Source: Planctomycetaceae bacterium
GTDB lineage: Bacteria; Planctomycetota; Planctomycetia; Pirellulales; Lacipirellulaceae
Assembly (NCBI GenBank): GCA_002702655.1
Contig: PABB01000072.1
Coordinates: 64,001-128,000 of the forward strand
DNA length: 64,000 nucleotides
Reading direction: 5' to 3'
Under the pieces are notes generated by a model, which was not told the DNA's origin, made no database searches, and worked only from the letters and a program-made list of their open reading frames with translations. A program made the position numbers and the translations under genes. Below, in pieces: positions 20,840-29,839 of the stretch. Every line of letters begins with the position of its first letter. Within the stretch, counting starts at the first letter, position 1.

Positions 20840-21316
20840 TCACAATGCTGGCCCAATGCGGCCCTCCGTTCACGGAAACAATGGCTGCAGTGGGCGAAAG
20901 CAGCCTTCGCATTCAGTCTCACTGAAGCGTGCGCGCGTGCGCACATTTCGCGACCGAGGTCTGTCTCGCCTCAGCGTCTGTGAACGAGGTAAAGGTCTGG
21001 AAAACACGTTCACTGCTGCCCGGGACTTGAAGGTGAGCGTTCCCGCAACGCGACTATTTCGTTTTCCATCCCGACTCGAATTGGGAGTTGCGCCGATGTT
21101 CAGACTCCCGTTTGGCTGCAGGGCGAGACACCAGGGTCGGCACTTTCGTCTTCCGGCCGACGGTCTGAGCGGCCCCGTCGGAATCGCGGCCCAGGCTTTG
21201 ATCTGCGAAGAACTCGGCTATTTACAGCCAGCGCTCGCCGTGCCGGCGGCGCTCGCCTATGCTGGAAGAGCCGCTGCGTTGTCGAGATGAACTCGCTGCG
21301 GAAAGGAATACATCGC
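20840..21316. other. Intergenic region
   Basis: About 475 bases between two plus-strand secreted protein genes. No supported reading frame or RNA. An AAGGA ribosome site at the far end (about 21302-21306) serves the next gene. Confidence 0.45.
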
Positions 21317-22360
21317 ATGCCCCGGTATCTGGCCTTCGCCCTGTTTGGCTCAGGGCTATTCTGCGCGGCGGCCCGTGCGGATCTCAGTTTCAACTGGTCC
21401 CCCGTCGGCAACGCCGGCAACGCAGCCGACACGACCGGTTTCGGCGCCGTATCCTACAATTACAGGATTTCCCAGACGGAGGTCACCAACGCGCAGTACG
21501 CAGAGTTCCTCAACGCCGTCGCCGCCACGGACGCGCACGGACTGTACAGTCCGTACATGAACTCATCGACGCAGGGTGGGATCACGCGCAGCGGCGTGTC
21601 TGGCAGCTACACGTATTCGGTGAAACCGGCGGTCGCGGGCCAAGGACCCGGCGGGAGCGAGTACGCGTACGATAATAAGCCGGTGGTCTTCGTATCGTTT
21701 TTCGACGCGATGCGATTCGTGAACTGGCTTCACAACGGCCAGGGAAGCGGAAACACCGAGACGGGCGTCTACAGCATTAGCGACGGCGTAAGCGAATCAC
21801 GCGCGGCGAATGCGAATTATTGGATCCCCAGTGAAGACGAGTGGTACAAGGCGGCATACCACGATGCCGCAGCCGGTACGGCCGGCACATACTTTGACTT
21901 TGCCACGGCGTCCAACGCGACGCCCGACAATAATCTCCCGACGAACGACTCGGGGAATTCGGCGAATTTCAACGCGGGCGACTTCTCGACTCCCGTCTAC
22001 ACGACCGGCAGCAGCGACTATCCGATGATCGACGTCGGCGCTTATACCCTCTCGGATAGTGCTTACGGAACATTCGACCAAGCGGGCAACGTGTGGGAGT
22101 GGAACGAGGCGGTGATTGACATTTCCAAACGCGGATTGCGGGGCGGCTCGTGGTACTTCGACGCTGACGCCCTGGCCGTTGGTTTCCGGAACGACAACGC
22201 CCCCGCGTTCGAGGGCGACGCCTTCGGCTTTCGGGTAGCAACCGCTGCTGCCATCCCCGAGGCAAGTCCACTGTTGTTCGGGGCGTTGGCGAGCATGGGG
22301 CTGGCGATCTTGAAGTTGCGAAAACTGTCGCGTGTGGGGACGGCAGCCGGCTGCAAATGA
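21317..22360 (+). CDS. Formylglycine-generating-enzyme-like (SUMF1 fold) secreted protein with a PEP-CTERM-like tail
   Basis: 347 residues from the ATG at 21317, preceded by AAGGA. The signal peptide ends near AARADLS. The body has the FGE-sulfatase fold marks: ISQTEVTNAQYAEFLNAV, PVVFVSFFDAMRFVNWL, YWIPSEDEWYKAAYHD, GNVWEWNEA, LRGGSWYFD and the closing FGFRVA. The active-site cysteines expected between RGGSW and GFR are absent (DADALAVGFR), so it is probably a binding or structural relative and not an active enzyme. The tail is IPEASPLLFGALASMGLAIL then a basic end, a PEA variant of PEP-CTERM. Confidence 0.85.
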   Translation: MPRYLAFALFGSGLFCAAARADLSFNWSPVGNAGNAADTTGFGAVSYNYRISQTEVTNAQYAEFLNAVAATDAHGLYSPYMNSSTQGGITRSGVSGSYTYSVKPAVAGQGPGGSEYAYDNKPVVFVSFFDAMRFVNWLHNGQGSGNTETGVYSISDGVSESRAANANYWIPSEDEWYKAAYHDAAAGTAGTYFDFATASNATPDNNLPTNDSGNSANFNAGDFSTPVYTTGSSDYPMIDVGAYTLSDSAYGTFDQAGNVWEWNEAVIDISKRGLRGGSWYFDADALAVGFRNDNAPAFEGDAFGFRVATAAAIPEASPLLFGALASMGLAILKLRKLSRVGTAAGCK

Positions 22361-22576
22361 CGGGGGCCCGAGGCGCGAGATGCGTCAGCTGCGCAGCTGC
22401 AATCTGCCCACGACGACTTCGAGCAGATTTCGAAGGCGACACGGTCGTGCGTGCGTGCGTGCCCGTGACGCGTCCCGCCAGACCACGGCCCCAGACAAGA
22501 TGGCGGTGCGCTGACCGCCGCCCAACGATTTCCGCTGTCGTTCAATGGCCACGCCGCCTGCCGACCGCTCTCTCTT

Positions 22577-23384
22577 CTATGATGCTCCCGCAGATGAATT
22601 GCCGTTGCCAGCAACATTCTTCTGCCGATCTTGCCAGAATGTGACGAACTGCCTGTGGTCGGCGCGGAACGATTCGCTGAAGACGCATTCAATCAATTCA
22701 TCATTCTGCTGAACGAAGCGGCTGAGGTCCTTGGGTTAGTCGGGAGCGAACACGGGCGCCGGGCGATCGTAGACAATCGTTGCTCCATTCTCGCCGTCGC
22801 TGTGATACTGCGACAGCCCCACGACGCGGTCGCTGACGAACGGGGCTTCATTGAGTTCGTGAGTGACAATAATCGCCGTGTAGGGCGGCACTCGGCCTTG
22901 CTCTCTGGCTCGAATGTTCTCGTCGTAGAACTGCAGAAGCATCAACTGCAGATCCTCGCGCGTCGCCTCGTCCAGGACGCCAAACGGTTCGTCCAACAGA
23001 AAGACGCCGGGTTGCATGATCAGCGCCTGGGCGATGGCCACCCGCTGCCGCATGCCGCCCGACATTTGGCTGGGGTGCTGGTCGCGCGCTGCCAGCAGCC
23101 CCACTTTTTCAGCAGTTCGTCGGCTTGGCATAGGTGTTCGGCGCGCAGCTTGCGCCACTGGAAATACTTGATGATCCGGTAGGGCGCGCTCGCTTGGTCC
23201 AGCATCAGGCCAAACGCCACGTTCTCTCACGCAGTGAGAAAGTCGGACAGGCTGTAGAGCTGATAGACGATGCCGACGTCGCGAGCGGGCTGTTCCACCA
23301 CCTTGCCCGCGACGCGCACCTGCCCTTCCGTCAGCGGGTGAGTCCCGAGGATGGCGCGCAGCAGCGTCGATTTGCCGCAGCCGG
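22577..23384 (-). pseudogene. Decayed ABC transporter ATPase (NitT/TauT type)
   Basis: Read from 23384 down, the sequence contains the Walker A remnant PGCGKSTLLRA, a Q-loop region, the ABC signature MSGGMRQRVAIAQAL, Walker B VFLLDEPFGVLDE and the switch histidine IIVTHELNEA. Four lesions are visible: loss of the 5' end at about 23384, an in-frame TGA at 23227-23229, a one-base slip in an A-run at 23105-23109 and an early TAA at 22736-22738, after which the same frame continues to TAG at 22577. It would have powered a nitrate/sulfonate/taurine-type importer; parts of a matching binding protein and permease lie at 28.4-29.7 kb. Confidence 0.88.
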
Positions 23385-23709
23385 GGATTTCAACTCCGAC
23401 AACGCCGTCGACGAGGCAGATTTACTAAAATGGCAGCGAGATTTCCCGGGGTCGACAGCGGGCGATCTCGCGAACTGGCAGACCAACTTTGGAGCGGCGT
23501 TGGCGCCCCCGGTTGTGGGAGCCGTTCCCGAACCGACGGGTCTGGCCCTGACGTTGGCGGCGTTGACGGCAATGACTGCTGCGGCCGCTCGCCTTCGTTG
23601 GAGCTGTTCGTTGGGTGCACAGTGCAAACGACCGTGGAACATGGGGGAATGCATTCCTGGGCAAGTTTGCACTGTGCGCTCTTTCCCTCCTCTGTCACGG
23701 CGGTCGTGA
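23383..23709 (+). pseudogene. C-terminal remnant of a dockerin/PEP-CTERM protein
   Basis: The frame opens abruptly at the truncated end of the ABC ATPase and at once encodes a dockerin-like repeat (DFNSDNAVDEADLLKWQRDF), a linker and a sorting tail (AVPEPTGLALTLAALTAMTAAAARLRW). There is no start codon, signal peptide or body, so the rest of the gene was lost when it was joined to the ATPase. After the tail the frame runs on without the usual basic stop, so the end has drifted too. Confidence 0.8.
23617..23677. repeat. Long inverted repeat with a nested palindrome
   Basis: GCACAGTGCAAAC at 23617-23629 is matched exactly by its reverse complement at 23665-23677. The 35-base loop contains the perfect palindrome GGAATGCATTCC (about 23646-23657). 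It lies just downstream of the PEP-CTERM tail remnant, so it may be the old terminator of that gene. A site for recombination is the other option. Confidence 0.6.
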
Positions 23710-23975
23710 CCCGGTGCGCCGTGCGGGCCGTTACAACATTTTGAAGGCTGACCAAACGTGAATGGGCCTGTGAAGCCTAGTGGACGACGGCTCCCATCTC
23801 GCCGTCTCGTTATCACTCGCCCGTTTCGCGACTTCCGTCCTTCCTACCGCTGCGCGGAACCTGTAATACATTCGCTTTGCGATTGACTAGCATGAATCGA
23901 GTGCTCGCCAAGCAGAGTAGCGATTCCCGAGGCCGTGTCGCCGAGCGTCTGAATTAATTCTTGGCTGAGCATCGG

Positions 23976-24983
23976 TCAATTCTTCCTGTCAATCAATCTC
24001 GCGACTTCTGATCTGAGTGTCGCTGCATCCCACCGCCCCGGATGCACCACCAGTCGATAGCGTAGCGTGAGCGTTTCTTCGGCTTCGATTTGCATCGCCG
24101 CGTGCGTAAGAACCGCCGGATTGAGATAACTCATTCCCGACGCAATCGCGTACCATGACACCGGGTGGCGGGGGTTGTTCGATGCGTCGAGGATCGCAAG
24201 ACCCATCTCCTGGTTGCCGTTCACGCCGCTGTAGTCGGCCGCAGCACTGGCGGGACGCGCGATCCCGTCGTCGCCAAATGCGATCGGCCCGTCGAGCGTA
24301 GCGAGCTGCCGCGAATTCAACCTCTCGGCGAATCGCACCGAGAGCCCTGCAAATCCGCCCCAGGAGGCTCCTTGGGGATGAGGAGGAATCGGCACGCGAT
24401 CCAAGACGACCGGATCCATCGCGGCTGTAAACCGCGCGTGCCAACTGATTCGATATAAGCCTGTCGCGTCAGGCGCTGAAATCTCAATCTTGCGACGCTC
24501 CCGCAGCACCGGCCCCCCGTCCTGCGGTGCGTAGCTCAGTTCCAACATGATTGACGCCGCACCGTCCGGCCGCGTGGCGACCGCCACGTTCGACCAGGAC
24601 GTTCTACCGGCGGGCCGACTCGATCCTTCGGCATGCTGCCAGTAGTCGACGCAGTTGATTTCTTTCCAGCTAAACCACAACCCGTGATGCCACGCGTGAT
24701 CAGGCGGTTGATTCCACGTGAGCGAGGCCCCGCCCGGCAGCGCCACGGGGTCGAAAAAGGGAGTATTGAGCGACGCGCCGTAGTTAAATCGCCACACTAC
24801 TTGATCATCGTGATTGCGATCCACGAGTGCTACCGATTCGCCCTCTTGCAGTCGCCATGCCCAGCGAGAGTTGGCGATGGCGTCAGACGGGCTTTCGACT
24901 GCAGCCTGTAGCACCGTTGTGCCGATCGCGCAGATCAGTACAACGACCGCGCAGCGTCTTCGTCGCGGGCTCATGCATATCAT
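23976..24983 (-). CDS. DUF6807 (PmoA-like) family secreted protein, copy 1
   Basis: 335 residues with a signal peptide (hydrophobic core CAVVVLICAIGTTV). The motif DHAWHHGLWFSW near residues 95-106 and the later beta-rich repeats match the DUF6807 family, which is common in planctomycete sugar-degradation clusters and lacks an established reaction. Its ATG overlaps the stop of the oxidoreductase gene upstream (ATGA), so the two are translationally coupled. A distant paralogue with the same neighbours lies at 50224-51198. Confidence 0.8.
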   Translation of the reverse strand: MICMSPRRRRCAVVVLICAIGTTVLQAAVESPSDAIANSRWAWRLQEGESVALVDRNHDDQVVWRFNYGASLNTPFFDPVALPGGASLTWNQPPDHAWHHGLWFSWKEINCVDYWQHAEGSSRPAGRTSWSNVAVATRPDGAASIMLELSYAPQDGGPVLRERRKIEISAPDATGLYRISWHARFTAAMDPVVLDRVPIPPHPQGASWGGFAGLSVRFAERLNSRQLATLDGPIAFGDDGIARPASAAADYSGVNGNQEMGLAILDASNNPRHPVSWYAIASGMSYLNPAVLTHAAMQIEAEETLTLRYRLVVHPGRWDAATLRSEVARLIDRKN

Positions 24984-26215
24984 GACAGGACGAACTTCTG
25001 GTTGATATGATCGAATTTAACGACCTTGCTTTCGCAATGCGAAATGATTCCCATCGACAGCGGGGCCTGGACGCGAACGGCCAGTTCGATGTTGCATTTG
25101 GGTTTGTTGCGCGAGCGGACGCACTCGAGCAAGTCAAGCCACAGCTTCCCCGTATCGCCCTGACCTTTCCATGGAATGTGGATTTCCTCGCGTCCCTTTG
25201 CGAACGGCACGACCCGGACGCCGTAGTCTTTGCCGCCTTGCAGCATGCCCCATTTGATCACGCCATCGGTGCCGCGAATAAACGTGTCTTGAGGGACGTG
25301 GTTCGAGAGACTGTTTGTCATTACGACGCTGGGTCCATCCTTGTAGTCCACGATAATATTGCACTGATCGGGAACTTCGCGATCGAATTCAAAGGTCCCG
25401 CCGCCGCCCATCACGCGTTGCGGATAACCAAGCTCCAAGATGCAAAAGATGGGCGTAAACGTGTGGACCAGCAGGTCGGTGGCGGGACCGCCCGCGTAGT
25501 CCCAATACATCCGCCACTGGAAAAATCGCGAGACGTCGAAAGGGCGGTGCGGCAGATCGCCCAGGAATCGCTCCCAATTGAGATCCGGTCCCGGTCGGGC
25601 GTCGGGGTCGGGAATCGGCATCCGCTCGCCCCAATCGCCCCGACGGAAGAAACTGCACTCCACGTGCACCGGCTTGCCGATGACGCCGTCGCGGATAAGT
25701 TCGGAGAGCACGGGATAGTTGTCGTCCGCCATATGTTGCGTGCCGACTTGCACCAGCTTGCCCGTTTCCTGGGAGACCGCCTCGACTTCTCGGGCCAAAT
25801 CGAATTGATCCCAGTGGGTGAGCGGCTTTTCGCAGAATACATCCTTGCCCGCCCGGAGGGCGTCGATCGTTTGCGGCGCATGGTGCCTGTCAGGCGTCGC
25901 GATGCAGACGACGTCCACGTTGGGATCGGCGAGCAGCGCCTCGTGTTCGTCGTACATTTTCACGTCGCCCAAGCGTGCGGCTGCATCCTGCATGCGTGGA
26001 CGGTAGATGTCGCACACGGCTACGGGCTCGGCAACGCCAAGTTCTTTGAGCTTGAGGATTTCCGCCTGATGGCCGCCGCTGCGAGCGCCCGTGCCAATGA
26101 ACCCGACGCCAATGCGATCATTCGGCCCGGCAGCCAACGCCGACAGCCGCGAAGCCAGCATGGCCGCTCCCATGCCGCCGGCTGTTTGCATGAAGACTCG
26201 TCGATTGGTACCCAC
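24980..26215 (-). CDS. Gfo/Idh/MocA-family oxidoreductase, Tat-exported, copy 1
   Basis: 411 residues from a GTG start with GGAGG seven bases upstream. The N-terminus has a Tat signal (TNRRVFMQTAGG), followed by the NAD(P)-binding motif GVGFIGTGARSGGH and the family CEKPLT motif with the catalytic-site lysine. These enzymes oxidise or reduce sugars and inositols with a tightly bound cofactor. It is the middle gene of a minus-strand triad with a TIM-barrel isomerase upstream and a DUF6807 protein downstream, so all three probably act on the same sugar. The substrate is unknown. Confidence 0.9.
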   Translation of the reverse strand: MGTNRRVFMQTAGGMGAAMLASRLSALAAGPNDRIGVGFIGTGARSGGHQAEILKLKELGVAEPVAVCDIYRPRMQDAAARLGDVKMYDEHEALLADPNVDVVCIATPDRHHAPQTIDALRAGKDVFCEKPLTHWDQFDLAREVEAVSQETGKLVQVGTQHMADDNYPVLSELIRDGVIGKPVHVECSFFRRGDWGERMPIPDPDARPGPDLNWERFLGDLPHRPFDVSRFFQWRMYWDYAGGPATDLLVHTFTPIFCILELGYPQRVMGGGGTFEFDREVPDQCNIIVDYKDGPSVVMTNSLSNHVPQDTFIRGTDGVIKWGMLQGGKDYGVRVVPFAKGREEIHIPWKGQGDTGKLWLDLLECVRSRNKPKCNIELAVRVQAPLSMGIISHCESKVVKFDHINQKFVLS

Positions 26216-26272
26216 GTCGATTCCTCCGAAAAAGCGATCTCCGCACGGAAAGGCGGCGAAGCACGAGTGAAA

Positions 26273-27106
26273 TTAACCAGTTTCCATCAAGCCGCTGAGG
26301 AAGGAGTGACTTCGCTCAGCCTGATCCACCGTACCGCACTCGACACTGAGCACGATGTCTCGCGGCGCCGCCCTGCAAATCCGGATCACCGCGGCCCAGT
26401 CGACCACGCCGTCGCCGCAGGCGCATCCCACGGGCGTGCCGGTCACCTTGCCGCGTTCCGAATCCGACTGCGTCTTCGAAATGTCTTTGGCATGCAGATG
26501 CACCAGCCTGTCCGCCACGCAGTCGAGCCACGCCACGGGGTCTTCGCCGGAGAGGTGGCTGTTGCCCGTGTCGAAGTTCACGCCAATCGCAGGCGAGTTG
26601 ACGAGCCGGCAAATGCGATCCAGACCGGCCGGGGTCTTGCTATACTGCTGGTGCGGTTCGAGTCCGATCAACACCCCCCGGGGCTCAGCCACGGCCGCCA
26701 CCTCAGCCAGCACGTATCGCATCAGCACGTGATCTTCGTCTGCGGTCGTCCATCTTGGTTTGGGCCCCTCATCGGTATTGACCACCGGGGCACCCGCCTC
26801 GGCGGCGAAGCGGACCGCCTGCTTGAGATACTCCGTACTGACCTCGGGTTTGCAGAGCGGCGTGTGAGCGGATATGCCGGACAGCCGCACGCCGTAATTC
26901 TCGCAGGTTCGACTGAGCCGCAACGGGTCGTCGAGCATGGACACGCTATGGAAATAGCCGGCCTCGCTCAATAACTCACGGCCCCAATGAACCATCGGTT
27001 CAACGAACCGATAGCCCAGCCGTGCCGCCTGCTCGACGCCCCACTCGAACGGCTTGTCAGCGTGGCGAACAAATTCCAGATTGATGCCCAGATGGATTGC
27101 GCTCAT
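26273..27106 (-). CDS. Xylose-isomerase-like TIM-barrel sugar phosphate isomerase/epimerase, copy 1
   Basis: 277 residues from the ATG at 27106, chosen because GGAAGGG stands seven bases before it; the open frame goes back to 27190. Motifs of the AP-endonuclease-2/xylose-isomerase-like fold are clear: ELLSEAGYFHSVSMLDD, the metal-site GLEPHQQY, GVNFDTGNSHL and HLHAKDI. It probably interconverts a keto sugar or its epimer made by the linked oxidoreductase. It starts the triad that is divergent from an AraC-type regulator gene. The paralogue at 52579-53406 is very similar along its whole length. Confidence 0.88.
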   Translation of the reverse strand: MSAIHLGINLEFVRHADKPFEWGVEQAARLGYRFVEPMVHWGRELLSEAGYFHSVSMLDDPLRLSRTCENYGVRLSGISAHTPLCKPEVSTEYLKQAVRFAAEAGAPVVNTDEGPKPRWTTADEDHVLMRYVLAEVAAVAEPRGVLIGLEPHQQYSKTPAGLDRICRLVNSPAIGVNFDTGNSHLSGEDPVAWLDCVADRLVHLHAKDISKTQSDSERGKVTGTPVGCACGDGVVDWAAVIRICRAAPRDIVLSVECGTVDQAERSHSFLSGLMETG

Positions 27107-27332
27107 ACTCATTCCCTTCCTCGACGCGCGAACGGTCTTGGCGGTCGCCCCCTTGGCGAGGTCGGCGGTTTTCTGTCGCATTCGAGACACAACGCGGCGA
27201 GTCGCCCACCGGACCCGTTGTGGCGTAAGTTCTCGAATGCATCGTGAATCGCGCTTTGATTATCGTTTTTCCGAAAGCACGATTCGTTCAGAAACCAACG
27301 CTGGTGAAAACTGAACAGCCGGTCCCCCGAAA

Positions 27333-28340
27333 ATGTCTGCGTCGCGCCGCGTTCCGATATTCGAGAATTCCGAGCAATCGTATCAAGCCGATACGTGCCG
27401 ACCGCTGAGGCGTGCGGTGGCCGAGGGATCGCTCGACTTTGCCGCCTGCGTTCACGGGCACTATCCCGGGGCCCCGCTGCCGCCGGATACTCTTCCGGGC
27501 TTGAAATCCGTGGGGTACTGGGACGCCAAGCACGAGCAGCAGTGGGGGCTTGACTGGCATCGCAATGAGGGAGTTGAGTTGACCTTTTGCTCGGCCGGTT
27601 CGCTCGCTTTCGCGGCCGAGCAGCACGAATTCGAACTTGGGACCGACGACCTGACGATCACGCGCCCCTGGCAGCAGCATCGCGTGGGCGCGCCGTGGGT
27701 TGGTCCGAGTCGCTTGCACTGGGTCATTCTTGATGTCGGCGTTCGCCGTCCGGACCAGCCGTGGCGTTGGCCGGCGTGGGTCGTCCTGTCTCGCGAGGAT
27801 CTGGAGGAATTGACCACTTGCTTGCGACACAATGAGTACCCCGTCCTGCGTTCGGCAACGGCTCTGCGGGAATGCTTTGAAGGTTTGGCCGCCGCCGTGC
27901 GAGAGTGCCCGAATCGACAGCCTGAGTCTTCGCTTGCGGTGCTTCTCAATCAACTGCTTCTGCAATTGCTGACCTTGCTGCGAGCGAGCGCGCGACCGCT
28001 CGATCGGTCGCTTTCGGAAAGTCGACGGACCGTGCGGTTATTTTTGGACGATTTGCAAATAAGCTTGGAGTTGCTGTCACGCGAATGGTGCGCTAACTCG
28101 ATGGCCGCGGCCTGCGGACTCGGCGCCACGCAGTTCTCCAAATACTGTCGCGAACTGGTCAATTCGTCGCCCATCCAGTTCCTGCAACACGCGCGGCTGG
28201 AGGCTGCCGCAAAGTTACTGAAAGAACGCCCCGATTTGAGCGTCACGCAAGTAGCGCACCGTGTTGGCTTTGCATCGAGCCAATACTTTGCCACGCTCTT
28301 TCGTCAGCGGTTCGGTGCCGCTCCCTCAGAACGACGGTGA
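27333..28340 (+). CDS. AraC-family transcriptional regulator
   Basis: 335 residues. The N-terminal half is a cupin-like sensor region (about residues 70-140, with HRNEGVELTF and ITRPWQQHRVG). The C-terminal 100 residues form the double helix-turn-helix DNA-binding domain, with MAAACGLGATQFSKYCREL and the second helix-turn-helix VTQVAHRVGFASSQYFATLFRQRFG. It is transcribed away from the sugar triad with 226 bases between the starts, so it very likely controls that operon in response to a sugar. I could not identify its operator. Confidence 0.88.
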   Translation: MSASRRVPIFENSEQSYQADTCRPLRRAVAEGSLDFAACVHGHYPGAPLPPDTLPGLKSVGYWDAKHEQQWGLDWHRNEGVELTFCSAGSLAFAAEQHEFELGTDDLTITRPWQQHRVGAPWVGPSRLHWVILDVGVRRPDQPWRWPAWVVLSREDLEELTTCLRHNEYPVLRSATALRECFEGLAAAVRECPNRQPESSLAVLLNQLLLQLLTLLRASARPLDRSLSESRRTVRLFLDDLQISLELLSREWCANSMAAACGLGATQFSKYCRELVNSSPIQFLQHARLEAAAKLLKERPDLSVTQVAHRVGFASSQYFATLFRQRFGAAPSERR

Positions 28341-28405
28341 CGACGCCAGCGCAAAGCCGCTCAAGGCAATTGCTTTGACAAACGCTGATCATGGGATTCG
28401 AGGGC

Positions 28406-29012
28406 ATGGTAACTGCCGCTAAACCGGGTCCGAGCGTCGTCTCGGCCAATTGCGATCGCATCATCGAAGACAAACGCAGTCGCAGCAATCAATACAAGGA
28501 TGCGATCAGCGCCATGAACGTGAGGTCCATCATGGTCTGGACTCCGTTTGTGCTGTAAACGTTGCGAGATCGCGAGGGCGCCGCTCGGATGTTCGACTCG
28601 CGGAAGATCCCCGAAGAGATTATCGACATGGTGGTCGCCAGCAAGGCGCGACTTGCCGAACCTGGCGGCGACAAGTTCGCCGGGGCCGTGATTGACGCGT
28701 TCTGCCAAGTCAACGAAATGCTGGCCGACGACGCCTCCCGATCCGCAACGCTCAAAGCGCTGGGTGAGAAGTTTTCGAGCCTGGGCGTCGAAGACATGGA
28801 AATCGTCGTCGAAGAGACGCAGATGTACAAAACGGCCGCCGATGGCATCGAATTGTTCGCGCGCGCGGCGTTTCAAATACGATACGATGCCGATGGTCAT
28901 CGAGTTCTGCCTGTCCCACGACATTATCGACGAGAAGCCGTCGGTCGGTTTCGGCGACGCCCAGCTAAACTTCAGCACCGAGTACATGAAGCAGGTGAAA
29001 TCCGGCGAGTGA
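28406..29012 (+). pseudogene. Decayed ABC substrate-binding protein (NitT/TauT type)
   Basis: Only the C-terminal part remains. In one frame it reads MNVRSIMVWTPFVL, then TAA at 28556-28558, then TLRDREGAARMFDSRKIPEE and EIVVEETQMYKTAADGI. A one-base shift near 28880 (probably a T-run) moves the rest to another frame ending in GFGDAQLNFSTEYMKQVKSGE. A CAA-to-TAA change would explain the stop. No signal peptide or N-terminal lobe is present. It precedes a permease remnant by 67 bases, as in importer operons. Confidence 0.75.
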
Positions 29013-29079
29013 CCTCGCAAGCCGCGCATGCCGCCCTCGCCTGCGTTAGCAGCCTATCCCCACTGCCAGAGCCATCGCT

Positions 29080-29720
29080 ATGATCCGTCGGCCCGTTCGT
29101 CAGCAGATTCGAATTGTCCTGGGCATTGCCAGCTTTATCGTGCTCGTGGCTGGCTACTCGTGGATGTCTCACCGAGCGCATGTCGAGAATCCGCGCAACA
29201 AGACGCTACCGGATTTCTCTCAGTTGACGGAAGGTTGGCAGCGGATCTCCCACGGCGAGGGAGGCATCGATTTTTCGGCCGACGTCCGCGCGTCGGCGAC
29301 GTGGCTCGCGGTGGGCGTTCTGGCCGGCGTGACCTTGGCGTTTGTCGTCGACCTGGCCATGGGATGCTTTCCCGTGGTCGAGGCGGTGCTGATGCCGCCG
29401 ATCGCTTTCTTCGCCAAATCCCGACGACAGCCATGCTGGCGGTCTTCTTTGTGTTCTTCGGCGCGACCGGCATTAAGATCTTCGTCGCGTTGATCGCCTT
29501 TGGCATCTTCCCGACGCTGGCTCAGTCCATTACCCAGGCGGCGCAGAAGGACGTCGATGAACACAGGCTCTACAGATCGTACACGCTCGGCGCCTCGGAC
29601 TTTGAAGTCGTCTGGGAGTTCGTCCTGCGTCAGATCCTGCCGCGGATCATCGAGAATTCGCGGATGCAGATTGGCCCGGCCATGGTCTTTCTGATCGCCG
29701 CGGAGTTTGCTCTCGCTGAC
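29080..29720 (+). pseudogene. Decayed ABC transporter permease (NitT/TauT type)
   Basis: The first frame has membrane segments (IRIVLGIASFIVLVAGYSW; WLAVGVLAGVTLAFVVDLAM) and breaks at about 29423, where an A-run has lost one base. The next frame continues with TTAMLAVFFVFFGATGIKIF, then the inner-membrane permease coupling region TLGASDFEVVWEFVLRQILP and ends at VFLIAAEFALAD. The last transmembrane helices are missing, and tRNA-like sequence starts shortly after, so the gene was cut at about 29720. The family is the BPD permease of nitrate/taurine-type importers. Confidence 0.85.
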
Positions 29721-29800
29721 CGGAGACCTGTGTGGGATCAGGGAAGCCGTCAAGTAACTGAAGGCGTGAGTCGTTGTCCCACCGGCGAAATGCTGCCTGA

Positions 29801-29830
29801 AAGATCGGAGGTTCGATTCCTCCCTCGCCA
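29801..29830 (+). other. 3' end of a tRNA gene (T-arm plus acceptor strand), likely integration scar
   Basis: GGAGG-TTCGATT-CCTCC (29807-29823) is a perfect T-stem and T-loop, followed by CTCGCCA as the 3' acceptor strand. I could not find a matching 5' acceptor and anticodon arm upstream, so only the 3' part is present. Integrating elements often leave a copy of a tRNA 3' end at their border. It falls exactly between the truncated permease and the NAD/ADP-ribose island. Confidence 0.45.
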
Positions 29831-29839
29831 ACTGAATAA

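Noticed and set aside
25007-26974. 655-residue open frame on the plus strand
   Set aside because: It is antisense to the oxidoreductase and TIM-barrel genes, whose products have clear motifs; the frame has no domain or ribosome site.
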